A model generated the notes under the pieces. It saw nothing but the letters and a program-made list of their open reading frames with translations. It ran no database searches and was not told where the DNA came from. From Nocardiopsis sp. CC223A (GTDB taxonomy: Bacteria > Actinomycetota > Actinomycetes > Streptosporangiales > Streptosporangiaceae), in assembly GCF_030766825.1 (NCBI RefSeq), contig NZ_JASFDV010000003.1, positions 1 to 64,000 of the forward strand: a DNA stretch of 64,000 nt. The letters are read 5' to 3'. Positions 32,065 to 41,262 of this stretch are shown here, piece by piece. The first letter of the stretch is position 1. The number at the start of each line of letters is the position of its first letter. The translations under genes and the position numbers were made by a program.

Positions 32065-34221
32065 ATGGATCGCCTGACCTCCCTCGAACGGCACATACGC
32101 TCGCTGGACCCCGATGACGTCGCCTGCGTCCTATCGGCGCTGCCCTCGGACCTCCTGGAGTCCGTCGAGCGCCGGACGCTGCCGGAGGTGCTCGCCACGG
32201 TCTTCCCCGAGACCCTGGAAAGGCTCGACCTCGCCGAGATGGACCTGATCGCGGCCGCCGTGGACGTGGCCGAGCACGCTCCCTCCCCCGACTCCCACCG
32301 GCTCTCGTTCTTCGGGCCGGTGAACGACGCCCGGGTGGACGAGGCGGTGCTGCTGTCCCGGATCGGCGCCACCGCGGACGGGGAACGCGAGGCGGCACTG
32401 GCGGCCCTGGAGCGGCTGGGGCGCAAACTGCTGTTGTGGCCCGATGGGAAGGGCGGCCACCACCTGGCCTCCGGACTGGTCGAGGCGATCGCGCCCGAGG
32501 TCGGGGTCCCGGGCGTCGACGACGCCCTCACCCGTTCCTACAACCTGCCCGAACTGCGCAGGATCGCCCTGGCCCTGGGGCTGGACCCCACCGGGCGGCG
32601 TGCGGCGATCCAGGCCGGGATCACCACCGTCCTCACCGACCCGCAACGGGTCCTGGACCTGCTGGAGCAGGCGCCGCCGGGCACGGCGGAGTTCGCCTAC
32701 CGGCTCACCGGCCGCGGCGCCGTGCTGGGCACCTACTGCTTCGAGGGCGGAGGGCTCTTCGGGGAGAAGTTCCGCTTCCGGCCCGAGGGTTCCGGGGACC
32801 CCGACACCGACTGGCTGGCCGAACGGGGGCTGCTGGTCCCGGTCGCCCCCGAACGGGCGGTGCTCCCGCGCGAGGTCGCCGACGCCATGCGCGACGGCGC
32901 GGTGATGCGCTTCTCGGCCCGGCCGCCCTCACCGGCCGGGGTTCCGGTGCAGGAGCGGAACGTCGCGGAACAGGCGCAGGTGGCGCTGATCGCCGCCCTG
33001 AACACGGCGGACCGCCTGGTCGCCGAACTCGCCGAACGGCCTGCCGCGGTCCGCAAGAGCGGCGGCCTGACCGTCCGGGACCGCAAGCGGCTGACCGGTA
33101 TCACGGGGGACCACCTGCAACTGTGGCTGGAACTGATGGTGGCCGCCGGCCTCCTGGAACAGCGGGACCGGCAGATCGCGGTCGCACCGCGGGGCGCACG
33201 CTGGCGCGTCCGGGAGCACACCGAACGCCTCGCCCCCCTGATCGAGGCCTGGTCGGCCCTGCCCGACGTGCCCTCCTGGCAGCCCGACGAGCGGGACCCG
33301 GCCACGCCCGGGGAGTCCTTCGTCCCCGCCGCGGTGCCCCTGCGGGAGGGGCTGCTCGCCGCTCTGGCGGCGCTGCCGCCGGGGCGGGGCGGCGGGGTGC
33401 TCCGCCAGAGCCTCGACGACGCGGACGGGGACCTGCCGCCGCACGTGGGCGAGCTGCTCGAAGCACTGCTCTGGCACCGGCCCGCGGCCGCCGGTGTCGA
33501 GGAACTCACCCCGGTCCTCGCCCACACCCTGGAGGAGGCCGAACTCCTCGGCGTCGTCGTCCACGGAGCCGCCACCCCGGTGGGCCGGGCCCTGGCCGGG
33601 GGCGGCGGCCGGGTGCCGCAGGCCCTGGCGGACCTGCTGCCCGCCGCGGAGAGCACGGCCTACTTCCAGGGCGACATGACCGCCACGGTCACCGGTACGG
33701 CCGGTGCGGAACTCCAGGAGGTGCTGTCGCTGGTCGCCGACCGCGAGAGCGGCGGGCACGCGGCCTCCTGGCGGCTGACCGCCGGATCGGTCCGCCGGGC
33801 CCTGGACACCGGGCGCACCGCCGATGACCTGGTGGCGCTGCTCTCGGGGGTCGCCTCCGGCGGGTCCCTGCCGCAGACCGTGGAGTACCTGATCCGCGAC
33901 ACCGCCCGCGGCCACGGCCGGGTGCGCACCATCGCCGCCGGATGCGTGCTGGCCTGTGCGGACGCCGCCCTGGCCCGGGAGCTGGCCGGTCACCGCGGCC
34001 TGCGCGCGCTGGGACTGCGGGCCGTGGCCGACACGGTCCTGCTGAGCCCCGAACCGGAGGCGACCGTCCTCGCGGTCCTGCGCTCCCACGGCTACGCGCC
34101 GGTGGCCGAGGATTCGGACGGCGCCGCGGTCGTGGACCGGGCCGGAACGGTGGACGGGGACGTGCCGGACCGCCGCGAGGAGCTCCGGGCCCTGGCCCGG
34201 GAGCTGACCGGCCGGGTGTGA
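32065..34221 (+). CDS. Helicase-associated (XPB/Ssl2-like C_3) domain protein
   Basis: A 718-aa protein from ATG 32065; the open frame further upstream is Arg/Pro-rich and lacks a start signal. It matches the actinobacterial helicase-associated (Helicase_C_3, XPB/Ssl2) family. Features are an N-terminal helical part (LPELRRIALALGLDPTGRRA, then RVLDLLEQAPPGTAEFAYRL), a central winged-helix region (SGGLTVRDRKRLTGITGD) and the C-terminal domain with TAYFQGDMTATVTGTAGAEL and GGHAASWRLTAGSVRRALDT. It has no Walker or helicase motifs. Homologues normally accompany an XPB-type helicase, which is not present here. It ends 107 bp before jetA in the same direction, so it may be co-transcribed with the Wadjet genes. 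Confidence 0.85.
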   Translation: MDRLTSLERHIRSLDPDDVACVLSALPSDLLESVERRTLPEVLATVFPETLERLDLAEMDLIAAAVDVAEHAPSPDSHRLSFFGPVNDARVDEAVLLSRIGATADGEREAALAALERLGRKLLLWPDGKGGHHLASGLVEAIAPEVGVPGVDDALTRSYNLPELRRIALALGLDPTGRRAAIQAGITTVLTDPQRVLDLLEQAPPGTAEFAYRLTGRGAVLGTYCFEGGGLFGEKFRFRPEGSGDPDTDWLAERGLLVPVAPERAVLPREVADAMRDGAVMRFSARPPSPAGVPVQERNVAEQAQVALIAALNTADRLVAELAERPAAVRKSGGLTVRDRKRLTGITGDHLQLWLELMVAAGLLEQRDRQIAVAPRGARWRVREHTERLAPLIEAWSALPDVPSWQPDERDPATPGESFVPAAVPLREGLLAALAALPPGRGGGVLRQSLDDADGDLPPHVGELLEALLWHRPAAAGVEELTPVLAHTLEEAELLGVVVHGAATPVGRALAGGGGRVPQALADLLPAAESTAYFQGDMTATVTGTAGAELQEVLSLVADRESGGHAASWRLTAGSVRRALDTGRTADDLVALLSGVASGGSLPQTVEYLIRDTARGHGRVRTIAAGCVLACADAALARELAGHRGLRALGLRAVADTVLLSPEPEATVLAVLRSHGYAPVAEDSDGAAVVDRAGTVDGDVPDRREELRALARELTGRV

Positions 34222-34328
34222 GGCGGGGCTCTCCGCAGACGGCACCGCGCAGGCCGTGTCCGGGTCCGGCGGATCGATACTCTCGGAATGCGGCACCCCG
34301 TTCTCCCAAGGGATGAATACTGACAGCG

Positions 34329-35957
34329 ATGACTTCCTCCCCCGAATACGAATCCGGAGCCGCGGCGCGGGGCGGCGCACCCGCCCCCGGTGGTGCCCGA
34401 TACGAGGTCTTCGCCCACCTCACCGCACCCAACAGCGTGCTGTACCGGGCGGTGATGGGCGTGTTCGTGCGGGCCAAGGAACAGTTCCGGGTGCACCTGC
34501 GCCCCGAGGAGGTCCACGCCGGGCTTCCCGAGGCGGTCCGGCCCACCGCGGTCGACCCGGTCGCCGAGGCGCTCACCCGGCTCCACACGTGGGGCAACCT
34601 GCGCGAGGACCCCGACACCGAACGCGTCACCGCCGTGGAGGACTTCTACCGGCGCCGCCACATCTACCAGCTGACCCGGGAGGGCGAGGCCGCCGAACGG
34701 GCCCTGGCCGTCTACGACGAGGCCCTGGGCGCCACCGGCGCGCTCCAGGCGGTCGCCCTGGCCGACATCGCCACACAGCTGCGCGCACTGCTCAAGGAGT
34801 CCTGCCGGGAGTCGCCCGACGAGGCGGTGGTGCACCTGACCCTGCACGGCCTGGTGGCCCGGTTCGGGGAACTGGCCGACAACGCCAGCGCCTTCATGGG
34901 CTCGCTCCAGCGGACCATCGACCTGCACGACGCCGACGTCGACGCGTTCCTGGCCTACAAGGACCACCTCATCGCCTACCTGGAGCGGTTCATCGGCGAC
35001 CTCATCACCCGCGGCAGCGAGATCGCCTCCCTGCTCATCGAGCTCAACGGCGACGGCGGGGACACCTCGCCCGCCGCGGAGCTGGTGCGGATCGCCGCCC
35101 GGCGCGAGGCCGCCGACGCCGCACCGGGGCGGGCCCCCGAGACGGCGGACACGCCCGCCGCCGACCGGGCCCTGGAACGCGCCCTGGAACAGTGGCGGCA
35201 CCGCTGGGCCGGGCTGTGCTCCTGGTTCCTGTCCACCCCCGGCGCCCCCGCCCAGTCCCACCGGCTGCGCAGCGCCGCCCGCACCGCCGTTCCCCAGCTC
35301 CTGCGGGTGGTGGCGGTCCTCAACGAGCGCCGCACGGGCCGCTCCGACCGGTCGGCGGACTTTCGGACCCTGGCCCGCTGGTTCGCCCAGGCCCCCGACG
35401 ACGACGCCCGCCACCGGCTGTGGCGCACGGCCTTCGCCCTGCACCCCTCCCGGCACCTGGTCGTCGACCCCGACACCGCCGAGCGGCGCGAGCGCGATCC
35501 GGTGCCCCCCGGCACCTCCTGGGCGCAGGACGAGCCGATCACCATCAGCCCGCGCCTGCGCCGCACCGGCTCCTACGAGCGCCGGGGCCGGGCCCGCAAG
35601 GTCATCGACCGCAGCGCCGAACGCCGCTATCTGGCCGAGCTGGCCCGCAAACAGGCCGGGGAGGCCGAGGCGGCCCGCGCCCGGCTCGCCACCCGGGGCC
35701 CGGTGCGCCTGTCGGACCTGGGCGAACTCGACCCGGCCGCGTTCGGACTGTTCCTCCAACTGCTCGGCGACGCCCTCGCCCGTTGGGGCCCCGGGACCAC
35801 CCGCACCACGGCCACCAGCAACGACGGCACCATGGAGATCCGCCTGAGCGCCCTGCCCGACGGCCGAACCGCGACCGTGCACACACCCGAGGGCACCTTC
35901 CGGGGCCCCGACCACCTCGTCGACATCGTCGACCTGACCCGGGAGGGGCCCCGGTGA
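34329..35957 (+). CDS. jetA: Wadjet type II subunit JetA (TIGR02677 family)
   Basis: A 542-aa protein of the TIGR02677 family, the kleisin-like subunit of the type II Wadjet system, which detects and cuts closed circular DNA such as plasmids. Family-like parts are RYEVFAHLTAPNSVLYRAVM, the winged-helix region (FYRRRHIYQLTREGEAAERA) and the C-terminal RLSDLGELDPAAFGLFLQLL. A central Pro/Ala-rich linker separates the helical halves. It overlaps jetB by GTGA at 35954. No strong ribosome site precedes ATG 34329. Order and coupling of all four genes match a complete system. Confidence 0.92.
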   Translation: MTSSPEYESGAAARGGAPAPGGARYEVFAHLTAPNSVLYRAVMGVFVRAKEQFRVHLRPEEVHAGLPEAVRPTAVDPVAEALTRLHTWGNLREDPDTERVTAVEDFYRRRHIYQLTREGEAAERALAVYDEALGATGALQAVALADIATQLRALLKESCRESPDEAVVHLTLHGLVARFGELADNASAFMGSLQRTIDLHDADVDAFLAYKDHLIAYLERFIGDLITRGSEIASLLIELNGDGGDTSPAAELVRIAARREAADAAPGRAPETADTPAADRALERALEQWRHRWAGLCSWFLSTPGAPAQSHRLRSAARTAVPQLLRVVAVLNERRTGRSDRSADFRTLARWFAQAPDDDARHRLWRTAFALHPSRHLVVDPDTAERRERDPVPPGTSWAQDEPITISPRLRRTGSYERRGRARKVIDRSAERRYLAELARKQAGEAEAARARLATRGPVRLSDLGELDPAAFGLFLQLLGDALARWGPGTTRTTATSNDGTMEIRLSALPDGRTATVHTPEGTFRGPDHLVDIVDLTREGPR

Positions 35958-37144
35958 GCACCGCCGAAGGACTGCACCGGGCCGCCCGGGCGCTGCTGTC
36001 GCGCCCCCTGCTGCGCGCCTCGGCCCACCCGCAGGAGTTCCGCCTGGTCAGGGAGCACCTCCACGAGCTGCGGCGGTGGTTCGACCGCAATACCGGGTGG
36101 CGGCTGTACGCGGACGCCGAGACCGCGCGCCTGCACAAGGTGCCCGGGGACCCCGGCGACGCCACCCACCCCGCCCGGGAGGAGGGCCGCGGACGTCAGG
36201 CCTTCGACCGGCGCCGCTACGTCCTGTTCTGCCTGGCCCTGGCCGCCCTGGAGCGGGCCGAGGCGCAGACGGCCCTGGGTCGGCTGGCCGAACAGGTCGT
36301 CCTGGAGGCGGCCGCGCCCGACTTCGCCGACCTCGGCTTCACCCTGGCCGCCCGCGACCAGCGCATGGACCTGGTGGCGGTGGTGCGGCTGCTGGTCGAA
36401 CTGGGGGTGCTCTCCCGGGTGGCCGGGGACGAGGGGGCGTTCGTCGGGCGCCAGGGCGACGCCCTCTACGACGTGGACCGGCGCGTCCTGGCGGCGCTGC
36501 TCGCCGGTGCCCGCGGCCCCTCCACCGTCCCCCACGAGGACCACGGCGAGCGGCTCGCCGCCCTGGCCGAGGACGGGGTCGCCCACCAGCTCGACAGCGA
36601 CGACCTGCGCAACACGGCCGTCCGCCACCGGCTGACCCGGCGCCTGCTCGACGACCCCGTCCTGTACTTCGACACCCTCACCGAGGAGGAGCACACCTAC
36701 CTCACCGGCCAGCGTGGAGCGATCACCCGGCGTATCCACGAGCTCACGGGCCTGGTGGCCGAGGTGCGCGCCGAGGGCATCGCCATGGTGGATCCCCGGG
36801 ACGACCTCACCGACGTCCGCATGCCCGAACAGGGCACCACCGGGCACGCCACCCTGCTGCTGGCCGAGCACCTGGCCGCCGCCGGGCGCCCGCTCACCCT
36901 GGACGAACTCGCGGCCAGGGTGCGCGAGCTGGCCGACGAGCACGCCTCCTACTGGGCCAAGTCGGCCCGGGCGCCGGGGAACGAACCCGCGCTGGTGGCC
37001 GCGGCGGTGGAGCGCCTGCGCGCCCTGGACCTGGTCGAACCCGTGTCCGCGGACGGCGCCCCCGCCGTGCGGGCGCGCCCCGCGCTGGCCCGCTACGCCG
37101 TCGCCGACCCCGTCGTCACCACATCCCAGGGAGGAACCCCGTGA
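35954..37144 (+). CDS. jetB: Wadjet type II subunit JetB (TIGR02678 family)
   Basis: A 396-aa protein of the TIGR02678 family, the KITE-like partner of the SMC complex. GTG 35954 overlaps the jetA stop and the gene overlaps jetC by GTGA at 37141. Characteristic stretches are FRLVREHLHELRRWFDRNTG, the charged GRQAFDRRRYVLFCLALAAL, TLAARDQRMDLVAVVRLLVE and the final DEHASYWAKSARAPGNEPAL. Winged-helix domains that dimerise and bind the kleisin and SMC are expected from the family. The reading frame is intact. Confidence 0.92.
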   Translation: MSTAEGLHRAARALLSRPLLRASAHPQEFRLVREHLHELRRWFDRNTGWRLYADAETARLHKVPGDPGDATHPAREEGRGRQAFDRRRYVLFCLALAALERAEAQTALGRLAEQVVLEAAAPDFADLGFTLAARDQRMDLVAVVRLLVELGVLSRVAGDEGAFVGRQGDALYDVDRRVLAALLAGARGPSTVPHEDHGERLAALAEDGVAHQLDSDDLRNTAVRHRLTRRLLDDPVLYFDTLTEEEHTYLTGQRGAITRRIHELTGLVAEVRAEGIAMVDPRDDLTDVRMPEQGTTGHATLLLAEHLAAAGRPLTLDELAARVRELADEHASYWAKSARAPGNEPALVAAAVERLRALDLVEPVSADGAPAVRARPALARYAVADPVVTTSQGGTP

Positions 37145-40100
37145 CCTTGCCCGAGCCCGAGCAGGAGCGCTGGCAGCCCTTGCGCCTGGGCGTCGTCGAC
37201 CTGTTCTACTACGAGAACGAGGAGTTCCGCTTCCGCGACGGGCGGCTGCTGCTGCGCGGCAACAACGGGACCGGCAAGTCCAAGGTGCTCGCCCTGACCC
37301 TGCCCTTCCTCCTGGACGGGGAGATCTCCGCCCACCGGGTCGAACCCGACGGCGACCCCAAGAAGCGCATGGAGTGGAACCTGCTGCTGGGCGGCGAGTA
37401 CCCGCACGACGAACGGCTCGGCTACACCTGGATCGAGTTCGGCCGCCGCGCGGCCGACGGCACCCGCGAGTACCGGACCCTGGGCTGCGGGCTCAAGGCC
37501 GTGTCCGGGCGCGGCATCGCCCGCCGCTGGTTCTTCTCCACCACCCGGCGCATCGGCGGCGACGGGGGGCTCGACCTCCTCGACTCCGCCGGCACCGCCC
37601 TGTCCCGGGACCGCCTGATCGAGGCGATCGGGGGCCGCGGCATGGTCTACGACAACGCGGGCGACTACCGCCGGGCGGTCGACGAGGCACTCTTCGGGCT
37701 GGGGGAGGAGCGCTACGCCTCCCTCGTGGACCTGCTGGTCCAGCTGCGTCAGCCGCAGCTGTCCAAACGGCCCAGCGAGACCGCCCTGTCCGCCGCCCTC
37801 ACCCAGGCCCTGCCGCCCGTGGACCAGGCGGTCATCGCCGACGTCGCCGAGGCCTACCGGGAACTGGAGGACGACGAACACGAACTACAGGCGATGGTCG
37901 ACGCCGAGAGCGCCTCCACCGCCTTCCTCGGCCACTACCGCCACTACGCCCGGGTGGCGGCCCGGCGCGCCGCCCGGGCACCCCGCCGCGAGCACTCCCG
38001 CTACGAGAAGCTCACCGCCGACCGCACCGCGGCCGCCGCCGAGCACGGGGCGGCCGACGCCGACCTGGACCTGGTCGACTCCCGCATCCGGGAGCTGGAC
38101 TCCCGGACGGCCCGGCTGAACGGCCAGGAGCAGTCCCTGCGGCGCAGCCCCGAGATGGACAGCGCCCGCGAACTGGACCGGGCCCGGGCCGACGCCGACC
38201 GTACCGCCGAGCAGGCCGGCCGTGCCGCCGCCGACACCGACCGGGTGGCGGAGGAGGCCGCCCGCGCCCGGAGCGGCCTCGGACAGGCCTCCCGGGACGC
38301 CGAGCGGGCCGAGACCGGGTTCGCCCGCGCCCGGGAACAGGCGGCCGGGGCGGCGGGGGCCGCGGGGATCGCCGAACGGCACCGGGACGCGATCGAGCGG
38401 GTCCTGCCCGGGCGGCCCGAGGACGCCCGCCGGGCCGCGGAGGAGCTGACGGGGTGGCGGGGCCGCGCCCTGGAGCACACGGACTCCCTGATCCGTGCCG
38501 CGGACGCCGCCCGCGAAGAGCACCGCAGGGCGGGTGCTCGGGTGGCGGACGCCGACGGCGAGATCGCCGAGCTGGAGGAGTCCCGCGCACAGGCGGAACA
38601 GGACCTCGACGCCGCCGTGCGGGGGCATGTCGCGGCCGTGCGCGGGCACGCCGAGTCCTGCACGGAACTGCGCGTCGACGGCCTCGCGGGGCTGCTCGAC
38701 CGGCTCGCGGACTGGGCCGCCACCCTGACCGGACCCGACCCCGCACGCCAGGAGCTGAACCGGTGCGCCCACCGGATCGAAGCCGAACTGGTGGGGCGGG
38801 AGGCCGCACTGGGCCGGGAGCGCGAAGAGCTGCACGACACCCGCGCGGCTCTGGAGGACGAGCGGGAACGGCTTGAGAGCGGCCGTCCCGCACCGCCCCC
38901 GGTACCGCACACCCGCACCGCCTCCCGGGAGGCGGGTCGTTTCGGGGCACCCCTGTGGCGGCTCGTCGAGTTCGCCGACCACCTCGCGCCGGGTGAGCGC
39001 GCCCGGCTGGAGGCGGCGCTGGAGGCCGCCGGCCTGCTCGACGCCTGGGTGGGCCCCGACGGCTCCCTCGCCCCCGCCGGCGAACACGACGCCTTCGCCC
39101 TCCCCGGGGACCCGGTGCCCGGACCCCACTTGGGGATGCTGCTGCACCCCTCCATCGACCCGGACGACCCGGGCGCCCGCGCCGTCCCCGCCGACCGTGT
39201 CACAGCGCTGCTGGCCTCGATCGGGACCGCCGACCGGCCCGACGTCGCCACCTGGGTCACCGTCGGCGGTGACTTCCGGATCGGTGCCCTGCGCGGCAGC
39301 TGGACCAAGGAAGAGGCGCGCCACCTCGGCGAGGGTGCCCGGGAGCAGGCCCGCCGCGACCGCCTGCGCGCGATCGCCGACGAACTCGACACCATCGGGC
39401 GGCGGTCGTCCTCCCTCGACACCGCCCTGGACGCCCTGGCCGAACGCCGCGGCACCCTGCGTTCCGAGCTCGACTCCCTGCCCGACGACACCGGGCTGCG
39501 CGGCGCCCACGCCCGGGTGTCCGACATCGTCCGGACCGGGGTGCTGCTGGCCCGCCGCAAGAGCGAGCGGGAGCAGGAACGGGAGCGCGCCAGGGTTGTT
39601 TGGGACGAGGCCCGCGCCGCCCTCGACCAGGCCTGCGCCGAACTGGGCACGCCCGCCGACGGGCAGGCGCTGGCCGGGCAGCGCGAGGAGCTGTCGTCCT
39701 ACCGGGTGGCCCTGGCCGGGCTGTGGCCCGCCCTGGACCTGCGCCGCGACACCCTGCGCAACCTGGAGGAGACGCGGGAGCGGGCCGAACGCACCGAGCA
39801 CCACGCCGCCGAACTGCGGGAGCGCTCCGAGCGGCTGCACCTGGAGGCCGAGGAGGCGGCGGAGCGCCGTGCCACCCTCGCCGAGACGGTCGGAGCGGCG
39901 GTGGCCGAGCTCAACGCCAGGCTCGAACAGGTCTCCCGGGAACTGGCGCACTGCCGCGAGCGCGGGCGCGAACTGCGGGACGAGCGCTCCGCCGCACTGG
40001 AGCGGCGCGGCCGCGCCGCCGGTCTGCTGGAGCGCCTCGACGACGACATCGCCGAGTGCTCCCGCACCCGCGCCGAGGCGGTCGGGGCACTGCGGTCGTT

Positions 40101-41262
40101 CGCCGCCACCGGCCTGCTCGGTGTCGCCCTGCCCGACCTGGAGGTGCCGGACCCGGCCCGCGTGTGGGCGGCCGACCCGGCCGTGCGCCTGGCCCGCGCC
40201 GTGGACCGGGCCCTGGAGGGCACAGACGACGCCGACCAGGTCTGGGACCGGCTCCAGAAGAGCCTGTCCCAGCAGTTCAAGAACCTTCAGGACGCCCTGT
40301 CCCGGCACGGGCACAGCGCCGCCTCCTGGCCCGAGGCCGGCGCCCTCGTCGTCCGGGTCACCTTCCAGGGGCGCGAGCGGTCCGTCGACGGCCTTGCCGC
40401 GGCACTGGCCGAGGAGGTCGCGGCCCGCCGCGCCCTGCTCTCGGCCCGCGAGCGCGAAGTACTGGAGAACCACCTGCTCACCGAGGTCGCCGGGACCCTC
40501 CAGAGCCTCATCACCGCGGCCGAGGGCCAGGTGGAGCGGATGAACGCGGAGCTGGAGGACCGCCCCACCAGCACCGGTATGCGGCTGCGGCTGGTGTGGA
40601 AGCTGAACCGCGACGCCCCCGAGGGGCTGGCCGCGGCCCGGGGCCGCCTGCTGCGCCAGACCGCGGACGCCTGGTCGGCCCAGGACCGGGCAGCGGTCGG
40701 GGACTTCCTGCAACGGCTGATCGAGCGCGAACGCGACTCGGGCGCCCCCTGGTTCGACCGGTTGGCCAAGGCACTGGACTACCGCTCCTGGCACCGGTTC
40801 GCCGTCGAACGGCACCAGCACGGCCAGTGGAAGAGCGCCACCGGACCGGCGTCGGGGGGTGAGCGGGTGCTGTCGGCCTCGGTCCCGCTGTTCTCCGCCG
40901 CCTCCTCCTACTACGCCACCGCCGGCAACCCGCACGCCCCCCGCCTGATCATGCTCGACGAGGCCTTCGCCGGGGTCGACGACGACTCCCGCGCCAAGTG
41001 CCTGGGACTGCTGCGCGCCTTCGACCTGGACGTGGTGATGACCAGCGAACGCGAATGGGGGTGCTACCCGCAGGTTCCGGGACTGGCCATCGCCCAGCTG
41101 TCCCGGATGGACGGGGTCCCGGCGGTGCTGGTCACCCGCTGGGAGTGGAACGGCCGGGAGCGTTTCCGGGCGGCCGATCCGGGCGGGACCGCTGTCGGGG
41201 AACGGGAGGGGGCCGTCGTCGCCGCGGCGCCGGGGAACACCCGGGAAGGACTGTGGGAGTGA
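37141..41262 (+). CDS. jetC: Wadjet type II SMC-like ATPase JetC (TIGR02680 family)
   Basis: A 1373-aa SMC/MukB-like ATPase of the TIGR02680 family. GTG 37141 overlaps the jetB stop; the same frame is open further upstream but only as the antisense-like shadow of jetB. The Walker A is LRGNNGTGKSKVL (residues 40-47). Two long coiled-coil arms follow (about 280-600 and 760-1050) around a hinge-like globular part at about 600-740. The ABC signature is PASGGERVLSASV (about 1239) and Walker B is PRLIMLDEAFAGVDDDSR (about 1270). It should drive DNA loop extrusion that positions circular DNA for JetD. It overlaps jetD by GTGA. Confidence 0.95.
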   Translation: MTLPEPEQERWQPLRLGVVDLFYYENEEFRFRDGRLLLRGNNGTGKSKVLALTLPFLLDGEISAHRVEPDGDPKKRMEWNLLLGGEYPHDERLGYTWIEFGRRAADGTREYRTLGCGLKAVSGRGIARRWFFSTTRRIGGDGGLDLLDSAGTALSRDRLIEAIGGRGMVYDNAGDYRRAVDEALFGLGEERYASLVDLLVQLRQPQLSKRPSETALSAALTQALPPVDQAVIADVAEAYRELEDDEHELQAMVDAESASTAFLGHYRHYARVAARRAARAPRREHSRYEKLTADRTAAAAEHGAADADLDLVDSRIRELDSRTARLNGQEQSLRRSPEMDSARELDRARADADRTAEQAGRAAADTDRVAEEAARARSGLGQASRDAERAETGFARAREQAAGAAGAAGIAERHRDAIERVLPGRPEDARRAAEELTGWRGRALEHTDSLIRAADAAREEHRRAGARVADADGEIAELEESRAQAEQDLDAAVRGHVAAVRGHAESCTELRVDGLAGLLDRLADWAATLTGPDPARQELNRCAHRIEAELVGREAALGREREELHDTRAALEDERERLESGRPAPPPVPHTRTASREAGRFGAPLWRLVEFADHLAPGERARLEAALEAAGLLDAWVGPDGSLAPAGEHDAFALPGDPVPGPHLGMLLHPSIDPDDPGARAVPADRVTALLASIGTADRPDVATWVTVGGDFRIGALRGSWTKEEARHLGEGAREQARRDRLRAIADELDTIGRRSSSLDTALDALAERRGTLRSELDSLPDDTGLRGAHARVSDIVRTGVLLARRKSEREQERERARVVWDEARAALDQACAELGTPADGQALAGQREELSSYRVALAGLWPALDLRRDTLRNLEETRERAERTEHHAAELRERSERLHLEAEEAAERRATLAETVGAAVAELNARLEQVSRELAHCRERGRELRDERSAALERRGRAAGLLERLDDDIAECSRTRAEAVGALRSFAATGLLGVALPDLEVPDPARVWAADPAVRLARAVDRALEGTDDADQVWDRLQKSLSQQFKNLQDALSRHGHSAASWPEAGALVVRVTFQGRERSVDGLAAALAEEVAARRALLSAREREVLENHLLTEVAGTLQSLITAAEGQVERMNAELEDRPTSTGMRLRLVWKLNRDAPEGLAAARGRLLRQTADAWSAQDRAAVGDFLQRLIERERDSGAPWFDRLAKALDYRSWHRFAVERHQHGQWKSATGPASGGERVLSASVPLFSAASSYYATAGNPHAPRLIMLDEAFAGVDDDSRAKCLGLLRAFDLDVVMTSEREWGCYPQVPGLAIAQLSRMDGVPAVLVTRWEWNGRERFRAADPGGTAVGEREGAVVAAAPGNTREGLWE

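Noticed and set aside
36076-37140. N-terminal extension of JetC
   Set aside because: The frame is open but it is an alternative frame of jetB; the GTG at 37141 overlaps the jetB stop and gives the family N-terminus.
37885-40935. Long leftward open frame opposite jetC
   Set aside because: Antisense shadow of the JetC coiled coils; composition is repetitive Gly/Gln/Val/Arg and no domain is recognisable.
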